A stretch of DNA of 64,000 bases from CAKZNE01 sp040222435 (lineage in GTDB: Bacteria; Bacteroidota; Bacteroidia; Flavobacteriales; Schleiferiaceae). A program made the translations under genes and the position numbers. Below the pieces are notes generated by a model. That model searched no databases. It worked only from the letters and a program-made list of their open reading frames with translations, and was not told where the DNA came from. Each line of letters opens with the position of its first letter. Within the stretch, counting starts at the first letter, position 1. Below are positions 1 to 9,018 of the stretch, piece by piece. The DNA is taken from contig OZ243107.1 in the NCBI GenBank assembly GCA_965212245.1, positions 3,658,001 to 3,722,000 on the forward strand, written 5' to 3'.

Positions 1-222
1 CAATGCATCAATGCGGGCAGGTGGGCTTTCCACCAATTTTTCATGCCAGGGTTTAGAACTCCAGGTTACATAGGAAATGTATGATATCTTGGATTCTTTG
101 TGCAGAACAGCTTCCTCCAGAGCATCTATCATTCTAAGTTCCTCCACCAACTCATTCCAGAGCCGGATAAATTCCCGTTCAAAAATCGGGTTTACACGAT
201 AAAGTCTCAGGGTTACGAACAT
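1..222 (-). CDS. Partial small protein, possibly ABM-like (3' end beyond window)
   Basis: An open reading frame runs leftward from an ATG at 222-220 through the window edge, giving 74 codons with no stop. It begins MFVTLRLYRVNPIFEREF and continues with an acidic, helix-like stretch and then a beta-like segment ISYISYVTWSSKPW. The ATG directly abuts the TAG stop of mtaB at 225-223, so the two genes are probably co-transcribed and translationally linked. The pattern of a short strand, a helix containing F-x-x-x-W-x-x-L, and an aromatic-rich strand loosely resembles antibiotic-biosynthesis-monooxygenase-like dimeric alpha/beta barrels. That resemblance is weak and is inference only. The C-terminus is not visible, so the length cannot be compared with a family. 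Confidence 0.6.
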   Translation of the reverse strand, partial: MFVTLRLYRVNPIFEREFIRLWNELVEELRMIDALEEAVLHKESKISYISYVTWSSKPWHEKLVESPPARIDAL

Positions 223-1563
223 CTAGGCTAAAGTGTATTCCGGTTTCACGGTTTTAAACAATACAGAACCGTCCCTATCAATCTCCTGCAGTTTCACCTG
301 ATGTTTGGTATTGACCAGCTCAGGATTCCAAAGACTTTTTACCTTCACGTAATTTTCTGTAAAACCCGTCATATAACCTTCCTTAAAGTTACCCTCCAGC
401 AAAATTTCCTTCTGCTTACCTAGTTGCGACTCATAAAAGGCCCTGCGTTTTTTAGCTGAAAGCACCCGCAACATTTTACTGCGTTTTTTACGTAAGGCAT
501 AATCTATCTTACCCGTCATTTCAGCAGCCAGGGTATTATCACGCTCACTGTAGGTAAATACATGAAGGTAACTCACGTCCAGACTATTGATAAAATCATA
601 GCTTTCCAAAAAGCGTTCTTCCGTTTCTCCGAGAAAACCGGTAATCACATCCACCCCGATACAACAGTCCGGTATCAGTTCTTTAATACGCTCCACCCGC
701 TCCTGATAAAGTTCCCGCTGATAACGTCTGCGCATGAGTTTCAACACAGCATTGGAACCGGATTGAAGGGGTATGTGAAAATGCGGTACAAAGCGTTTGG
801 ACTGAGCTACAAAACGAATCGTTTCATCTTTTAGCAGGTTAGGCTCAATGGAAGAGATCCGGAAACGATCTATTCCCTCCACCTCATCCAGGGCCTGCAC
901 TAACTCCAAAAAGGTGTGTTCGTGCTTTTTATTCCCAAACTCTCCTTTGCCATAGTCACCAATATTCACACCGGTCAATACAATTTCCCGTGCTCCCTGA
1001 TCTACGATCTTACGGGCATTAGCCACCACGTTTTCAAGGGTATCACTACGGGAAATGCCACGGGCCAGGGGAATAGTGCAATACGTACATTTATAATCAC
1101 AACCATCCTGAACTTTTAAGAAAGCCCGGGTACGGTCTCCAATAGAATAAGAACCTACATAAAAATCAGCTTCTTCAATTTCGCAGGAGTGTACTTCTCC
1201 CAGATCTTTTTTGGTAAGATCCTCCAGATAATCCGTGATCTTAAACTTCTCTGTAGCTCCCAGCACAAGATCCACGCCTTCTATTTCCGCTATCTCTCCG
1301 GGTTTAAGCTGCGCATAACAGCCCACTACAATGATAAAGGCTCCGGGATTGGAGCGCAAGGCTTTCTTTACCCATAAACGGCACTCTTTATCAGCATTAT
1401 GCGTTACAGAGCAGGTGTTTATCACGTAGATATCTGCTGTATCTTCAAAAGCTACCTGACCATAACCCTCATCTTCAAAATTACGAGCTATAGTGGACGT
1501 TTCCGAAAAATTAAGCTTGCAACCCAGCGTATGGAACGCCACTCTCTTCCCGTTCATCTGCAT
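223..1563 (-). CDS. mtaB: tRNA t6A37 methylthiotransferase MtaB
   Basis: This cytoplasmic radical-SAM enzyme adds a methylthio group to N6-threonylcarbamoyladenosine at position 37 of tRNAs reading ANN codons. The 446-residue product shows the family order. The N-terminal methylthiotransferase domain has three cluster cysteines, C15 (TLGCKLNFSE), C51 (NTCSVT) and C82 (VVGCYAQ). The radical-SAM core has the CxxxCxxC motif at C155, C159 and C162 (GCDYKCTYC). A TRAM-like C-terminus follows. The TLGCKLNFSE start is typical of the MtaB branch rather than MiaB or RimO. Two ATG codons are possible, at 1563 and 1557. A consensus promoter ends only 4 bases before the first, so the second may be the real start. 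The stop abuts the ATG of the next gene. Confidence 0.93.
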   Translation of the reverse strand: MQMNGKRVAFHTLGCKLNFSETSTIARNFEDEGYGQVAFEDTADIYVINTCSVTHNADKECRLWVKKALRSNPGAFIIVVGCYAQLKPGEIAEIEGVDLVLGATEKFKITDYLEDLTKKDLGEVHSCEIEEADFYVGSYSIGDRTRAFLKVQDGCDYKCTYCTIPLARGISRSDTLENVVANARKIVDQGAREIVLTGVNIGDYGKGEFGNKKHEHTFLELVQALDEVEGIDRFRISSIEPNLLKDETIRFVAQSKRFVPHFHIPLQSGSNAVLKLMRRRYQRELYQERVERIKELIPDCCIGVDVITGFLGETEERFLESYDFINSLDVSYLHVFTYSERDNTLAAEMTGKIDYALRKKRSKMLRVLSAKKRRAFYESQLGKQKEILLEGNFKEGYMTGFTENYVKVKSLWNPELVNTKHQVKLQEIDRDGSVLFKTVKPEYTLA

Positions 1564-1567
1564 CGGG

Positions 1568-1599
1568 CAAAGATAACTACAACCTAATCAGGGAACAAA
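1568..1599 (-). promoter_or_regulatory. Bacteroidota-type promoter of mtaB
   Basis: On the minus strand TTTG (1599-1596) is followed after 20 bases by TATCTTTG (1575-1568). This is a full match to the Bacteroidota primary sigma pattern TTTG-N17-23-TAnnTTTG. It lies in the 91-base gap between aconitase and mtaB, so mtaB probably has its own transcript. The predicted start point falls on or beside the first ATG, implying a very short leader or a leaderless mRNA. Confidence 0.6.
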
Positions 1600-1654
1600 A
1601 AAAGTATCGTACTTACATATCTTTTTATAGGAATCACTTATAGCACTTAAAAAC

Positions 1655-3619
1655 TCAGGATACTTTCTTCTTAAAGTAGTTGATTATACCCCCGTCCAGA
1701 ATTACATCCACCTGCCGCTGGCTCAGTGAGTGTTTCACTTCCATTTCACTGGTACCTTTTTCTCCTTTAACCTTTAAAATAATGGGCTTATTCCCCTTTA
1801 TACCTTCACGTAAATTGATCAGGCTTACTTCATCGCCCTGGCTGATTCTTTCATAATCACCGGCTTCTATAAATTCAAGCGGTACAATACCAAAGTTTGC
1901 CAGGTTTTGCCAGGCTATACGGGCGTAACTTTTTGCCACCACAGCCACCTGACCCAGGTATTTAGGCGCCAGTGCCGCATGCTCACGGCTACTGCCTTGC
2001 GCATAATTATCGGCTGCCACTACAATGTGGCCCCCGTACTCTTCTTTAGCTTTTATAGCACGAACGTAAAAGGTTTCATCAATAACCGTATAGCTATACT
2101 TGCTGATCTCCGGCAGGTTACTGCGAAACGGCAAAACTTCTGCACCGGCCTTTAATATCTCATCGGTAGAAACATTATCCCCCATTTTTAATAATACGGG
2201 TACCGTGGCCTTATCCTGCAGTATATCCAGGGTTGGCAGACTTTTAATGTTGGGCCCTTTTTTAAGTTCAATTCTCCTTCCATCTTCAGGTGGCGCCAAT
2301 AACATTTCAGTATTGATAATTTCGGTTTCCGGCTGCTTGAATACCGGGTAACTACGGTTCATTTTACTTCCAAGGTCACGCGGATCAGTAATTTTTCCTG
2401 TTAAGGCTGAAGCTGCCGCTGTTTCAGGGCTGCACAGATACACCTGATCGTCCTTAGTACCCGAACGGTCCGGGAAATTCCGGGGCATAGTCCGCAAGCT
2501 GATCTTACCGGAAGCCGGGGCCTGGCCCATACCTATACAACCCATACAACCGCTTTGATGAAAACGCCCTCCCGCGCTTATGAGCTTGGCAAACGATTTT
2601 AAGGGGATCAGATTCTGAATAACCTGCCGTGAAGTAGGGTTTATATCCAGCGAAACATCGTTATTCACAGATTGCCCATCCATGATCTCTCCTACCATCC
2701 AAAAATCACGTAAACCAGGATTGGCTGAAGATCCTATTACGGCCTGGCTTATAGGTTTACCAGCCACTTCAGAAACCGGCACTACGTTGCCGGGGCTGGT
2801 GGGTTTGGCAATTAACGGAACGAGGTCGTCCAGCACAATTTCATCATGCAGGTCATAGGTACAACCTTCATCGGCTAACAGTTCTGTCCAGTCTTCTTCT
2901 CTTTTCTGGGCTTTTAAAAAACGCCTGGTTTCTTCATCAGATGGAAAAACAGTGGTGGTAGCACCCAGCTCTGCACCCATATTGGCAATAACATGGCGAT
3001 CCATAGCACTCAGTTCTTTTAAGCCATCCCCGTAATATTCAATTATTTTACCTATCCCCCCCTTTACATCATGCCTGCGCAGCATTTCTAAAATTACGTC
3101 TTTGGCACTTACCCATTCCGGTAATTTGCCCGTAAGCTTTACACCCATCACCTGTGGCATTTTCACAAAGTAGGGTTGCCCGGCTATAGCCGCTGCCACA
3201 TCCAGGCCTCCGGTGCCAATAGCTAGCATTCCTAAAGACCCTCCGGCACAGGTATGACTATCGGAACCCAAAAGGGTTTTTCCGGGTTTACCAAAACGTT
3301 CCATGTGTACCGGGTGGCTCACACCGTTCCCCGGGCGGCTAAACCACAATCCAAAACGTTGTGCAGCAGATTGAAGAAAGATATGATCGTCTGCATTTTT
3401 ATAGTCGGTCTGCAATAAGTTATGGTCCACATATTGAACCGCTACTTCGGTCTGAGCTTTTTCAAGCCCCATTGCTTCCAGTTCAAGCTGCACCAGGGTA
3501 CCGGTAGCATCCTGAAGCAGCGCCTGATCAATGCGGATGCCTATTTCTGTTCCGGGTTTCATTTCCCCCTCCAGGAGATGCTTACTGATCAGTTTCTGAG
3601 TTACATTTAATGCGCTCAT
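1655..3619 (-). CDS. Aconitate hydratase, Aquifex-type (about 650 residues)
   Basis: The enzyme would interconvert citrate and isocitrate in the cytoplasmic TCA cycle using a [4Fe-4S] cluster. The 654-residue product has the aconitase/isopropylmalate-isomerase large domain (LLGSDSHTCAGG near 117-127, CMGCIGMGQAP at 358-368, NRNFP-like RNFPDRSGT near 380) and a swivel domain at about 470-640 (NYAQGSSREHAA). The length and the NFPDRSGT/VYLCSPETAAASALTG region fit the Aquifex-type putative aconitase family rather than the larger AcnA or AcnB. One oddity is that the usual GSCTN cluster motif reads GSSAN (296-300), so one of the three canonical cysteines is serine at 298, while C358 and C361 are present. 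MgtC lies 18 bases upstream, suggesting co-transcription. Confidence 0.88.
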   Translation of the reverse strand: MSALNVTQKLISKHLLEGEMKPGTEIGIRIDQALLQDATGTLVQLELEAMGLEKAQTEVAVQYVDHNLLQTDYKNADDHIFLQSAAQRFGLWFSRPGNGVSHPVHMERFGKPGKTLLGSDSHTCAGGSLGMLAIGTGGLDVAAAIAGQPYFVKMPQVMGVKLTGKLPEWVSAKDVILEMLRRHDVKGGIGKIIEYYGDGLKELSAMDRHVIANMGAELGATTTVFPSDEETRRFLKAQKREEDWTELLADEGCTYDLHDEIVLDDLVPLIAKPTSPGNVVPVSEVAGKPISQAVIGSSANPGLRDFWMVGEIMDGQSVNNDVSLDINPTSRQVIQNLIPLKSFAKLISAGGRFHQSGCMGCIGMGQAPASGKISLRTMPRNFPDRSGTKDDQVYLCSPETAAASALTGKITDPRDLGSKMNRSYPVFKQPETEIINTEMLLAPPEDGRRIELKKGPNIKSLPTLDILQDKATVPVLLKMGDNVSTDEILKAGAEVLPFRSNLPEISKYSYTVIDETFYVRAIKAKEEYGGHIVVAADNYAQGSSREHAALAPKYLGQVAVVAKSYARIAWQNLANFGIVPLEFIEAGDYERISQGDEVSLINLREGIKGNKPIILKVKGEKGTSEMEVKHSLSQRQVDVILDGGIINYFKKKVS

Positions 3620-3637
3620 ATTTATGAATGGTTTCTG

Positions 3638-4129
3638 TTATTTGTTTCGCTTGGACGGATAACTACTCATCCTGGAAATAATACGGTTTATATAACTGAA
3701 AATAAAATTGATTACTATAAGTAATATCATTACACCTATTGCCAGGATATATTGATGTAACCCTACCGCAATACCCAAAGCTGAAGACATCCATATGGTA
3801 GCGGATGTGGTAAGGTAGTGAACCCGGGTTTTTTCAGAGCTCTTAAGAATAGTTCCGGCTCCGAGGAAACCCACCCCTACAATTACTGCGTGTAGAATAC
3901 GGGTAGGATCAATGCCATAACTATTTTCTTCAGCCAGCGCGATATAATCTAATACACCAACACGCCCCAGACCTATAAAAAGAGCTGAAGCACCGGCTAT
4001 AATCATATTGGTACGTAAACCTGCCGGTTTTTGCTTCCACTCTCTTTCAAAACCCAAAAGGCCGCCAAGCCCAAGGGCTATAGCAACATCAGCTAAAAGG
4101 CTTAATTGGGATGAAATTTCTGTACTCAT
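3638..4129 (-). CDS. MgtC/SapB-family membrane protein
   Basis: This 163-residue polytopic inner-membrane protein carries the MgtC/SapB hallmark near its N-terminus (LGLGGLLGFEREWKQKPAGLR, with the conserved E-R-E and AGLRT). The family signature GVGFLGAGTIL follows in the middle, and there are about four hydrophobic segments in total. It ends in a basic tail (MSSYPSKRNK) rather than the soluble ACT-like domain of virulence-type MgtC, so it is closer to the short SapB/YhiD type. MgtC proteins are linked to growth at low magnesium and to F-type ATPase modulation, but the specific role here cannot be read from sequence. It lies 18 bases upstream of the aconitase gene on the same strand. Confidence 0.87.
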   Translation of the reverse strand: MSTEISSQLSLLADVAIALGLGGLLGFEREWKQKPAGLRTNMIIAGASALFIGLGRVGVLDYIALAEENSYGIDPTRILHAVIVGVGFLGAGTILKSSEKTRVHYLTTSATIWMSSALGIAVGLHQYILAIGVMILLIVINFIFSYINRIISRMSSYPSKRNK

Positions 4130-4240
4130 AAACAGGAGTGTGTATACTCTTACACCTAATAAATGGGAATTGTTTAAATCAGGCCGTTTGTATTTTACCC
4201 GAAAGTTGATACTTCAAACCAAGCTCATGGGTTTTGGCTC

Positions 4241-4432
4241 TTAAGGTTTTTTGGTAATAGCCTGGCATACCGGAAGAGTTTTTGAAAAGCGTTCCCACTT
4301 TTCCACCAGGTGTGGATAATACTTCTTCACGGCCCTTAATGCCAGTGTTTTACTGCCACTCCTCCCCTCTCCAAAAAGCTTGATGAGGCGGAATTTCTCT
4401 GTATTTTCCTTTACAATCAGGCTACGTGCCAT
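4241..4432 (-). CDS. Small hypothetical protein (63 residues)
   Basis: A 63-codon frame starts at ATG 4432 (MARSLIVKENTEKFRLIKLF) and ends with TAA at 4241. The product is basic and mostly helical by eye, with no signal peptide, membrane segment or cysteine pair. I do not recognise a family. The frame stays open 13 codons further upstream, but the residues added there look non-coding, so the ATG at 4432 was chosen. It lies 111 bases upstream of the MgtC gene on the same strand and could share its transcript. It may be a genuine small gene because both flanks are otherwise empty, but coding status is not certain. Confidence 0.45.
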   Translation of the reverse strand: MARSLIVKENTEKFRLIKLFGEGRSGSKTLALRAVKKYYPHLVEKWERFSKTLPVCQAITKKP

Positions 4433-4698
4433 ATTTAATCCGCAGGTACTTCCGCGTATATAGCAAAACAACCAATAAAAAGAACAACCCCTGCAGGGGG
4501 TAATGTATAATCATCTGAAAACCAAGGGGCTCTTTTGCGGGTTTTATACAGTATGCTTTTTGATGAGCCACGGGCTTAAGCTAAATGTTTTTCAAATGCA
4601 GGTCAAACCGATGTTTAACAAGGTGAAGCCGGTATTAAAAAAATAGTATTTTTAGACGATTCAGGGGAAGGTGCCAAGGAAAAAATTATATACTTAGA

Positions 4699-7338
4699 AT
4701 GAATAAATCAAGATACTATGGTTTCTGGGAAGCTTTTTTTTCAGGAGATACCTGGTATTTATCCGGACCATTTCTTCAAATGCTGGGGTTCGGTAAAACG
4801 TATTCCCTTGAGCAAGCAGCGGATTTTATAGTTCCGGATCATTATCACAATGTTGCTGACTTTATCCGGTCCTTTAAAGAGGCGGAACCTCTTTCGGTAT
4901 CAGAAAAAGAATGCCACTGGAAAAGTAAAACCGGGAAAATTATACGCACGCAAGTTTCCGGCCAGGTAATTAAAACCAATGAGCAGGGCCACCCTTTACA
5001 TATCAGTTTTTATACCCGGGAGACCCCGCTGCCTGATATCTTACCGGGCACTATTCAACTGGCTCATGAACAGTTTAAGAATGCATTTGAGCATTCCGCC
5101 ATAGGCATGGCACTGGTAGGTCCGGACGGTACATGGCTTAAAGTCAATAAGCGTATTTCGGAAATTACAGGTTACTCTGAAAAAGAATTGTTGCAAATCA
5201 CCTTCCAGGAGATCACACATCCTGATGACCTGGATATTGACCTGGAAGGGGTAAGGAAATTACTGAACGGCATCAAGGACTCCTACCAGATTGAAAAGCG
5301 CTATTTTCATAAAAAAGGGCCGATAATATGGGTATTACTCAGTGTATCACTGGTGAGAGACCATGCCGGTAAGCCCGTGCATTTTATCTCGCAAATACAG
5401 GATATAAGCGGACGTAAGCAAACCGAACTACTGCTTAAGGAAAGGGATGCGCTCCTCTCTAAACTCTCGCAGCAGGTACCGGGTACCATTTATCAATATT
5501 TAATACAGCCGGACGGAACTCCCAGTTTCCCCTTTGCCAGCGAAGGTATATGGGATGTATATGAAACAACACCGGCAGAGGTTAAAAATAATGCCTCAAA
5601 GGCTTTTGAACGTATTCATCCGGATGATATAGATGCCGTGGTCGCTTCTATCACTCAATCTCAAAACAGGTTAGAGCAGTGGAACCATGATTACCGTGTA
5701 AACCTGCCCGGAAAAGGTTTGCGCTGGTTACGGGGTTCTGCCCAACCTGAAAAGCTGGAAAACGGAAGTTATATATGGCATGGCTATATACATGATATTA
5801 CTGAATACAAGGCCAATGAAAAGGAGTTGGTACAGCTGCACAAGCAGCTTGAGGCCATTCTGCAATCCAGCACTTATGTATCCATAATTTCTACCGATAC
5901 GGAAGGCACTATCACACACTTTAACAAAGGCGCTGAAACTTTACTGGGTTATAAGGCCGGTGAAATGGTAGGCATACAAAGCCCGGCCATTATTCACCTG
6001 GAAGAAGAAGTGTTGGAGTACGGCCGGGAAATCAGTGATGAGTTTGGATATACCATTGCCGGATTTGACGTATTTGTAGCCAGGGCGCGCCAGGAAGGCT
6101 ATGATGCGCGTGAATGGACCTACCGGCATAAAAACGGGCATACTTTTCCCGTGCAGCTGGTGGTAACAGCTATGTACAATGAAGCCGGGCATATTATCGG
6201 CTTTCTGGGTATTGCCACGGATATATCTGAAATAAAGGAGGCACAGAAAGCCCTTAAGTTAAGTGAAGAACGCTGGCAGTTTGCCCTGGAAGGTTCCGGT
6301 GACGGGATATGGGATTGGAACAAACAAACCAACCATGTATTCTTCTCCAACCAATGGAAAAGTATGCTGGGGTTTAAACCCGATGAAATTGAAAACCGGC
6401 TGGATGAATGGAAAATCAGGGTACATCCGGATGATCTGCCACAGGTATTTAAAGACCTGGAGGCACACTTTGACGGAAAAAACCCGCTATTTGTAAGTGA
6501 GCACCGGTTAATGTGCAAGGATGGTAACTATAAGTGGATACTATCCCGCGGCAAGGTGATTGAATGGGTGGAAAAGGGTAAACCCTTGCGTATAATTGGC
6601 ACCCATACGGACCTGAGCGGGCAAAAGGAAAAGGAAATGGAGCTGCTGCAGAGCTTTGATATCATCAGTGAGCAGAATAAGAGGTTGCTCAATTTTGCGC
6701 ATATCGTATCACATAACCTGCGTTCACACTCCGGAAATATTGAGATGGTACTCACATTACTCAATAACAAGCCTGAACCGGAAGAGCAGGAACATTTGAT
6801 CCAAAACCTCAACCAAATTTCAAACAACTTAAGTGAGGCCATTGTGCATCTCAATGAGGTGGTATCCATTCAAACCGAAATAAATAAACAAAGGGAGCCG
6901 CTGAACCTGCATAGTTATATTGAAAAAACCCTGGATATTTTAGCAGGCGAGATGCAATCGGTAAAGGCCAAAGTGACTAATACGGTGCCTGAAGATACCG
7001 TAATTCATTACAACCCGGCTTACCTGGAGAGTATACTGCTCAATTTGATCTCTAACGCCATCAAATACCGCCACGAGGACCGTAACCCGGAAATTGAGAT
7101 CCAAACCCGGGAGAACAACGGTTCACGTACTATCCTTATCCGTGATAATGGCCTGGGCATTGATCTTAAAAAACACCGGGATAAGCTCTTTGGTATGTAC
7201 AAAACTTTTCACCGCAACCGGGATTCACGGGGCATCGGCCTTTTTATTACCAAAAACCAGGTAGAAAGTATGGGCGGCAAAATTGAAGTGGAAAGCCAGG
7301 TAAATGAAGGTACTACTTTTAAGGTGATACTGGGTTAA
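4699..7338 (+). CDS. Cytoplasmic multi-PAS sensor histidine kinase
   Basis: This 879-residue sensor kinase has no membrane segment or signal peptide, so it should sense a cytoplasmic signal. Five PAS-like units can be seen, at about 8-110, 124-243, 245-372, 380-510 and 514-640. Several end in the PAC-type H-x-x-D-I-S/T (HFISQIQDIS, GYIHDITEY, GFLGIATDIS, RIIGTHTDLS). The kinase core begins with the dimerisation helix, phospho-acceptor H672 in IVSHNLRSHSGN. The ATPase domain follows, with N box NLISNAIKYRH, G1 RDNGLGID and G2 DSRGIGLFITK. The SHNLRSHSGN H-box is the variant common in Bacteroidota PAS kinases. No response regulator is adjacent, so the partner is unknown. The gene converges with the T9SS gene ending at 7341. 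Confidence 0.9.
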   Translation: MNKSRYYGFWEAFFSGDTWYLSGPFLQMLGFGKTYSLEQAADFIVPDHYHNVADFIRSFKEAEPLSVSEKECHWKSKTGKIIRTQVSGQVIKTNEQGHPLHISFYTRETPLPDILPGTIQLAHEQFKNAFEHSAIGMALVGPDGTWLKVNKRISEITGYSEKELLQITFQEITHPDDLDIDLEGVRKLLNGIKDSYQIEKRYFHKKGPIIWVLLSVSLVRDHAGKPVHFISQIQDISGRKQTELLLKERDALLSKLSQQVPGTIYQYLIQPDGTPSFPFASEGIWDVYETTPAEVKNNASKAFERIHPDDIDAVVASITQSQNRLEQWNHDYRVNLPGKGLRWLRGSAQPEKLENGSYIWHGYIHDITEYKANEKELVQLHKQLEAILQSSTYVSIISTDTEGTITHFNKGAETLLGYKAGEMVGIQSPAIIHLEEEVLEYGREISDEFGYTIAGFDVFVARARQEGYDAREWTYRHKNGHTFPVQLVVTAMYNEAGHIIGFLGIATDISEIKEAQKALKLSEERWQFALEGSGDGIWDWNKQTNHVFFSNQWKSMLGFKPDEIENRLDEWKIRVHPDDLPQVFKDLEAHFDGKNPLFVSEHRLMCKDGNYKWILSRGKVIEWVEKGKPLRIIGTHTDLSGQKEKEMELLQSFDIISEQNKRLLNFAHIVSHNLRSHSGNIEMVLTLLNNKPEPEEQEHLIQNLNQISNNLSEAIVHLNEVVSIQTEINKQREPLNLHSYIEKTLDILAGEMQSVKAKVTNTVPEDTVIHYNPAYLESILLNLISNAIKYRHEDRNPEIEIQTRENNGSRTILIRDNGLGIDLKKHRDKLFGMYKTFHRNRDSRGIGLFITKNQVESMGGKIEVESQVNEGTTFKVILG

Positions 7339-7340
7339 GC

Positions 7341-8660
7341 TTATACTTTCAGCAGCAAAAGTTTCTCACTGTGTACTATTTCACCTTTCTGAAGTATGTG
7401 AACCAAATAGGGTCCTGCTGGTAAATCTTCCACGGAAACCCGGTACTCAGGAGATAATACCTTTACCTCTTTTACAATCTGCCCCTGCATATTAAACAGC
7501 ATAAGCTCTGCCGGACCTGAGTCTGGTAAGGAAAAGCTGATATGAGTATCTGCAGGATTAGGGTAAAATTTAATTTCATCCTTATGGATCCCCTCAACTG
7601 TAACAGAGGGGTCTCCATGGACTTCATAGAGCTTGAAGGTTAAGGCGGGAGAACTAAACCACGTTGCATTCTCAGCCGGGTACCATTGCGCATCATCTCC
7701 GGAAAAGTACATACAGGATGTTGAGGGTTGCTGCACTAAAGTGTCGTTGAAAATTTCAATAGGATGATTTCCCGAATTTGAAAACAGAAAAAAGGCAAAC
7801 CAGTAATATCTAACTCCATTAGTGGCCAACTCCTGATCCAGGGCATCAAAAGCATTAAAATCAAATTCGCCTTTGATCAGATTGGGATTAAGAGAGTCAC
7901 GAATGACTGGAAAACTTTCATAGAGAAGTACATTTGAAAAAACACCATTGGCTGAAAAACCGGTGGAATCATAAACCACCACTTCTATATCACCTCCATC
8001 TACGGTATTAGGGGAAACAACCAGTTCAAAAGATGCGGTGAAGGTGGGACAGCTGTATGGCAGTAATACGGCAAAGCCTCCGCCATCGGTTCCCAACTGA
8101 TCGGTACCAAAGGGATTGCCATAATTTCCGAAATCCATGGACAGGCCAGGGTTATGGCCCCATGTTTCAAAGGGTTTGAAGCTAATGGTATCCAGAGGAC
8201 CGGAGTTTGACCCATTATGGTTAATACTGCATACATAATGATGCTGGTCGTATTGGAATACGGGTAAAGGACCAAAGTAATCCGTAGTCATAATACTATC
8301 CGTAGTGAAAAAGGAGTAGTCAAGGGTGTCATGCGAAAGGATAGCGGAAACCGTGTTGGAATACAAAGTGTGTAAAAGCTGGTTGCTAGTATTGTACAGG
8401 TCTACCTGAAACTGAACATCAGACAATGTGACTGAGCTGGTATTGGCAATATTAGCACGAAAGGCCAGGGAATGTTTACTGCCATTATTACTATGAATGC
8501 AAGAAAGTCCATGGGTATGATCAGAAAGTTTGATATGGGTATCATCACTATTATACCATACATCCACCGGGGGCTGCCCCTTATGCCATACCAGTTCTAA
8601 ATTCTGGCTGTGGGAAACTACGGAATACAGCAATACGAAGAAAAGTAAGGTTTGTTTCAT
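7341..8660 (-). CDS. T9SS-exported protein, tandem paralogue 1
   Basis: The 439-residue precursor has an N-terminal signal peptide (MKQTLLFFVLLYSVVSHSQ) followed by the family signature NLELVWHKGQPPVDV. The middle is beta-rich and serine/threonine-rich. A type A T9SS sorting domain occupies about the last 75 residues (KFYPNPADTHISFSLP, then YLVHILQKGEIVHSEKLLLL). It should be exported by Sec, moved across the outer membrane by the type IX system and probably attached to the cell surface. The central domain was not recognised. It shares the N-terminal signature and overall plan with the two genes upstream (8763-10040 and 10112-11401), but its sorting domain is clearly more divergent than theirs. 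Confidence 0.85.
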   Translation of the reverse strand: MKQTLLFFVLLYSVVSHSQNLELVWHKGQPPVDVWYNSDDTHIKLSDHTHGLSCIHSNNGSKHSLAFRANIANTSSVTLSDVQFQVDLYNTSNQLLHTLYSNTVSAILSHDTLDYSFFTTDSIMTTDYFGPLPVFQYDQHHYVCSINHNGSNSGPLDTISFKPFETWGHNPGLSMDFGNYGNPFGTDQLGTDGGGFAVLLPYSCPTFTASFELVVSPNTVDGGDIEVVVYDSTGFSANGVFSNVLLYESFPVIRDSLNPNLIKGEFDFNAFDALDQELATNGVRYYWFAFFLFSNSGNHPIEIFNDTLVQQPSTSCMYFSGDDAQWYPAENATWFSSPALTFKLYEVHGDPSVTVEGIHKDEIKFYPNPADTHISFSLPDSGPAELMLFNMQGQIVKEVKVLSPEYRVSVEDLPAGPYLVHILQKGEIVHSEKLLLLKV

Positions 8661-8688
8661 AAAAATGTGGGTTTAAATGTGTTGTAAA
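8560..8688. repeat. 5'-end repeat of T9SS paralogue 1 (copy 1)
   Basis: About 129 bases covering the signal-peptide region and the start of the spacer match 11303-11429 with only a few differences, including untranslated bases after the start codon. This indicates a recent duplication or conversion between paralogues 1 and 3. Confidence 0.8.
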
Positions 8689-8746
8689 CACACTCTACAT
8701 TTTGAATACTAAATTATAGCATACTCTCCCTGTGTTTTAATACGTA

Positions 8747-9018
8747 TGGACGGGCTTTTGAACTAGGGTTGCAACAACAGCTTTTCACTGTACAGCACTT
8801 TATCTTTTTGCAATACCTGCACCAGATACAGGCCGGCTGGTTGGTGGTGCAGTTGAATACTTTGTTTTTCGTGTACTGCGGGCTGGTACAGTACTTCCCG
8901 CCCACTGCTGTTGTATATTTTGAGTGCTGCGGTTTGGGTGCCTAAGCCTTTTAGGTAAAATATACCGCTGGTGGGGTTGGGATAAACCATTGTATTTTTT
9001 GAAGCCGCAGCATTTTCA
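8747..9018. repeat. Sorting-domain DNA repeat, copy A
   Basis: This stretch encodes the C-terminal sorting domain of paralogue 2. By eye it is about 90% identical to 10114-10367 across some 250 bases. Its first part, including about 20 non-coding bases after the stop codon, is near-identical to 11544-11725. Confidence 0.8.

Noticed and set aside
4487..4499. Palindrome CCCCTGCAGGGG upstream of the multi-PAS kinase, considered as a terminator
   Set aside because: No gene ends nearby in the direction with the T-rich flank, so a terminator role has no client; an attenuator remains only a guess.
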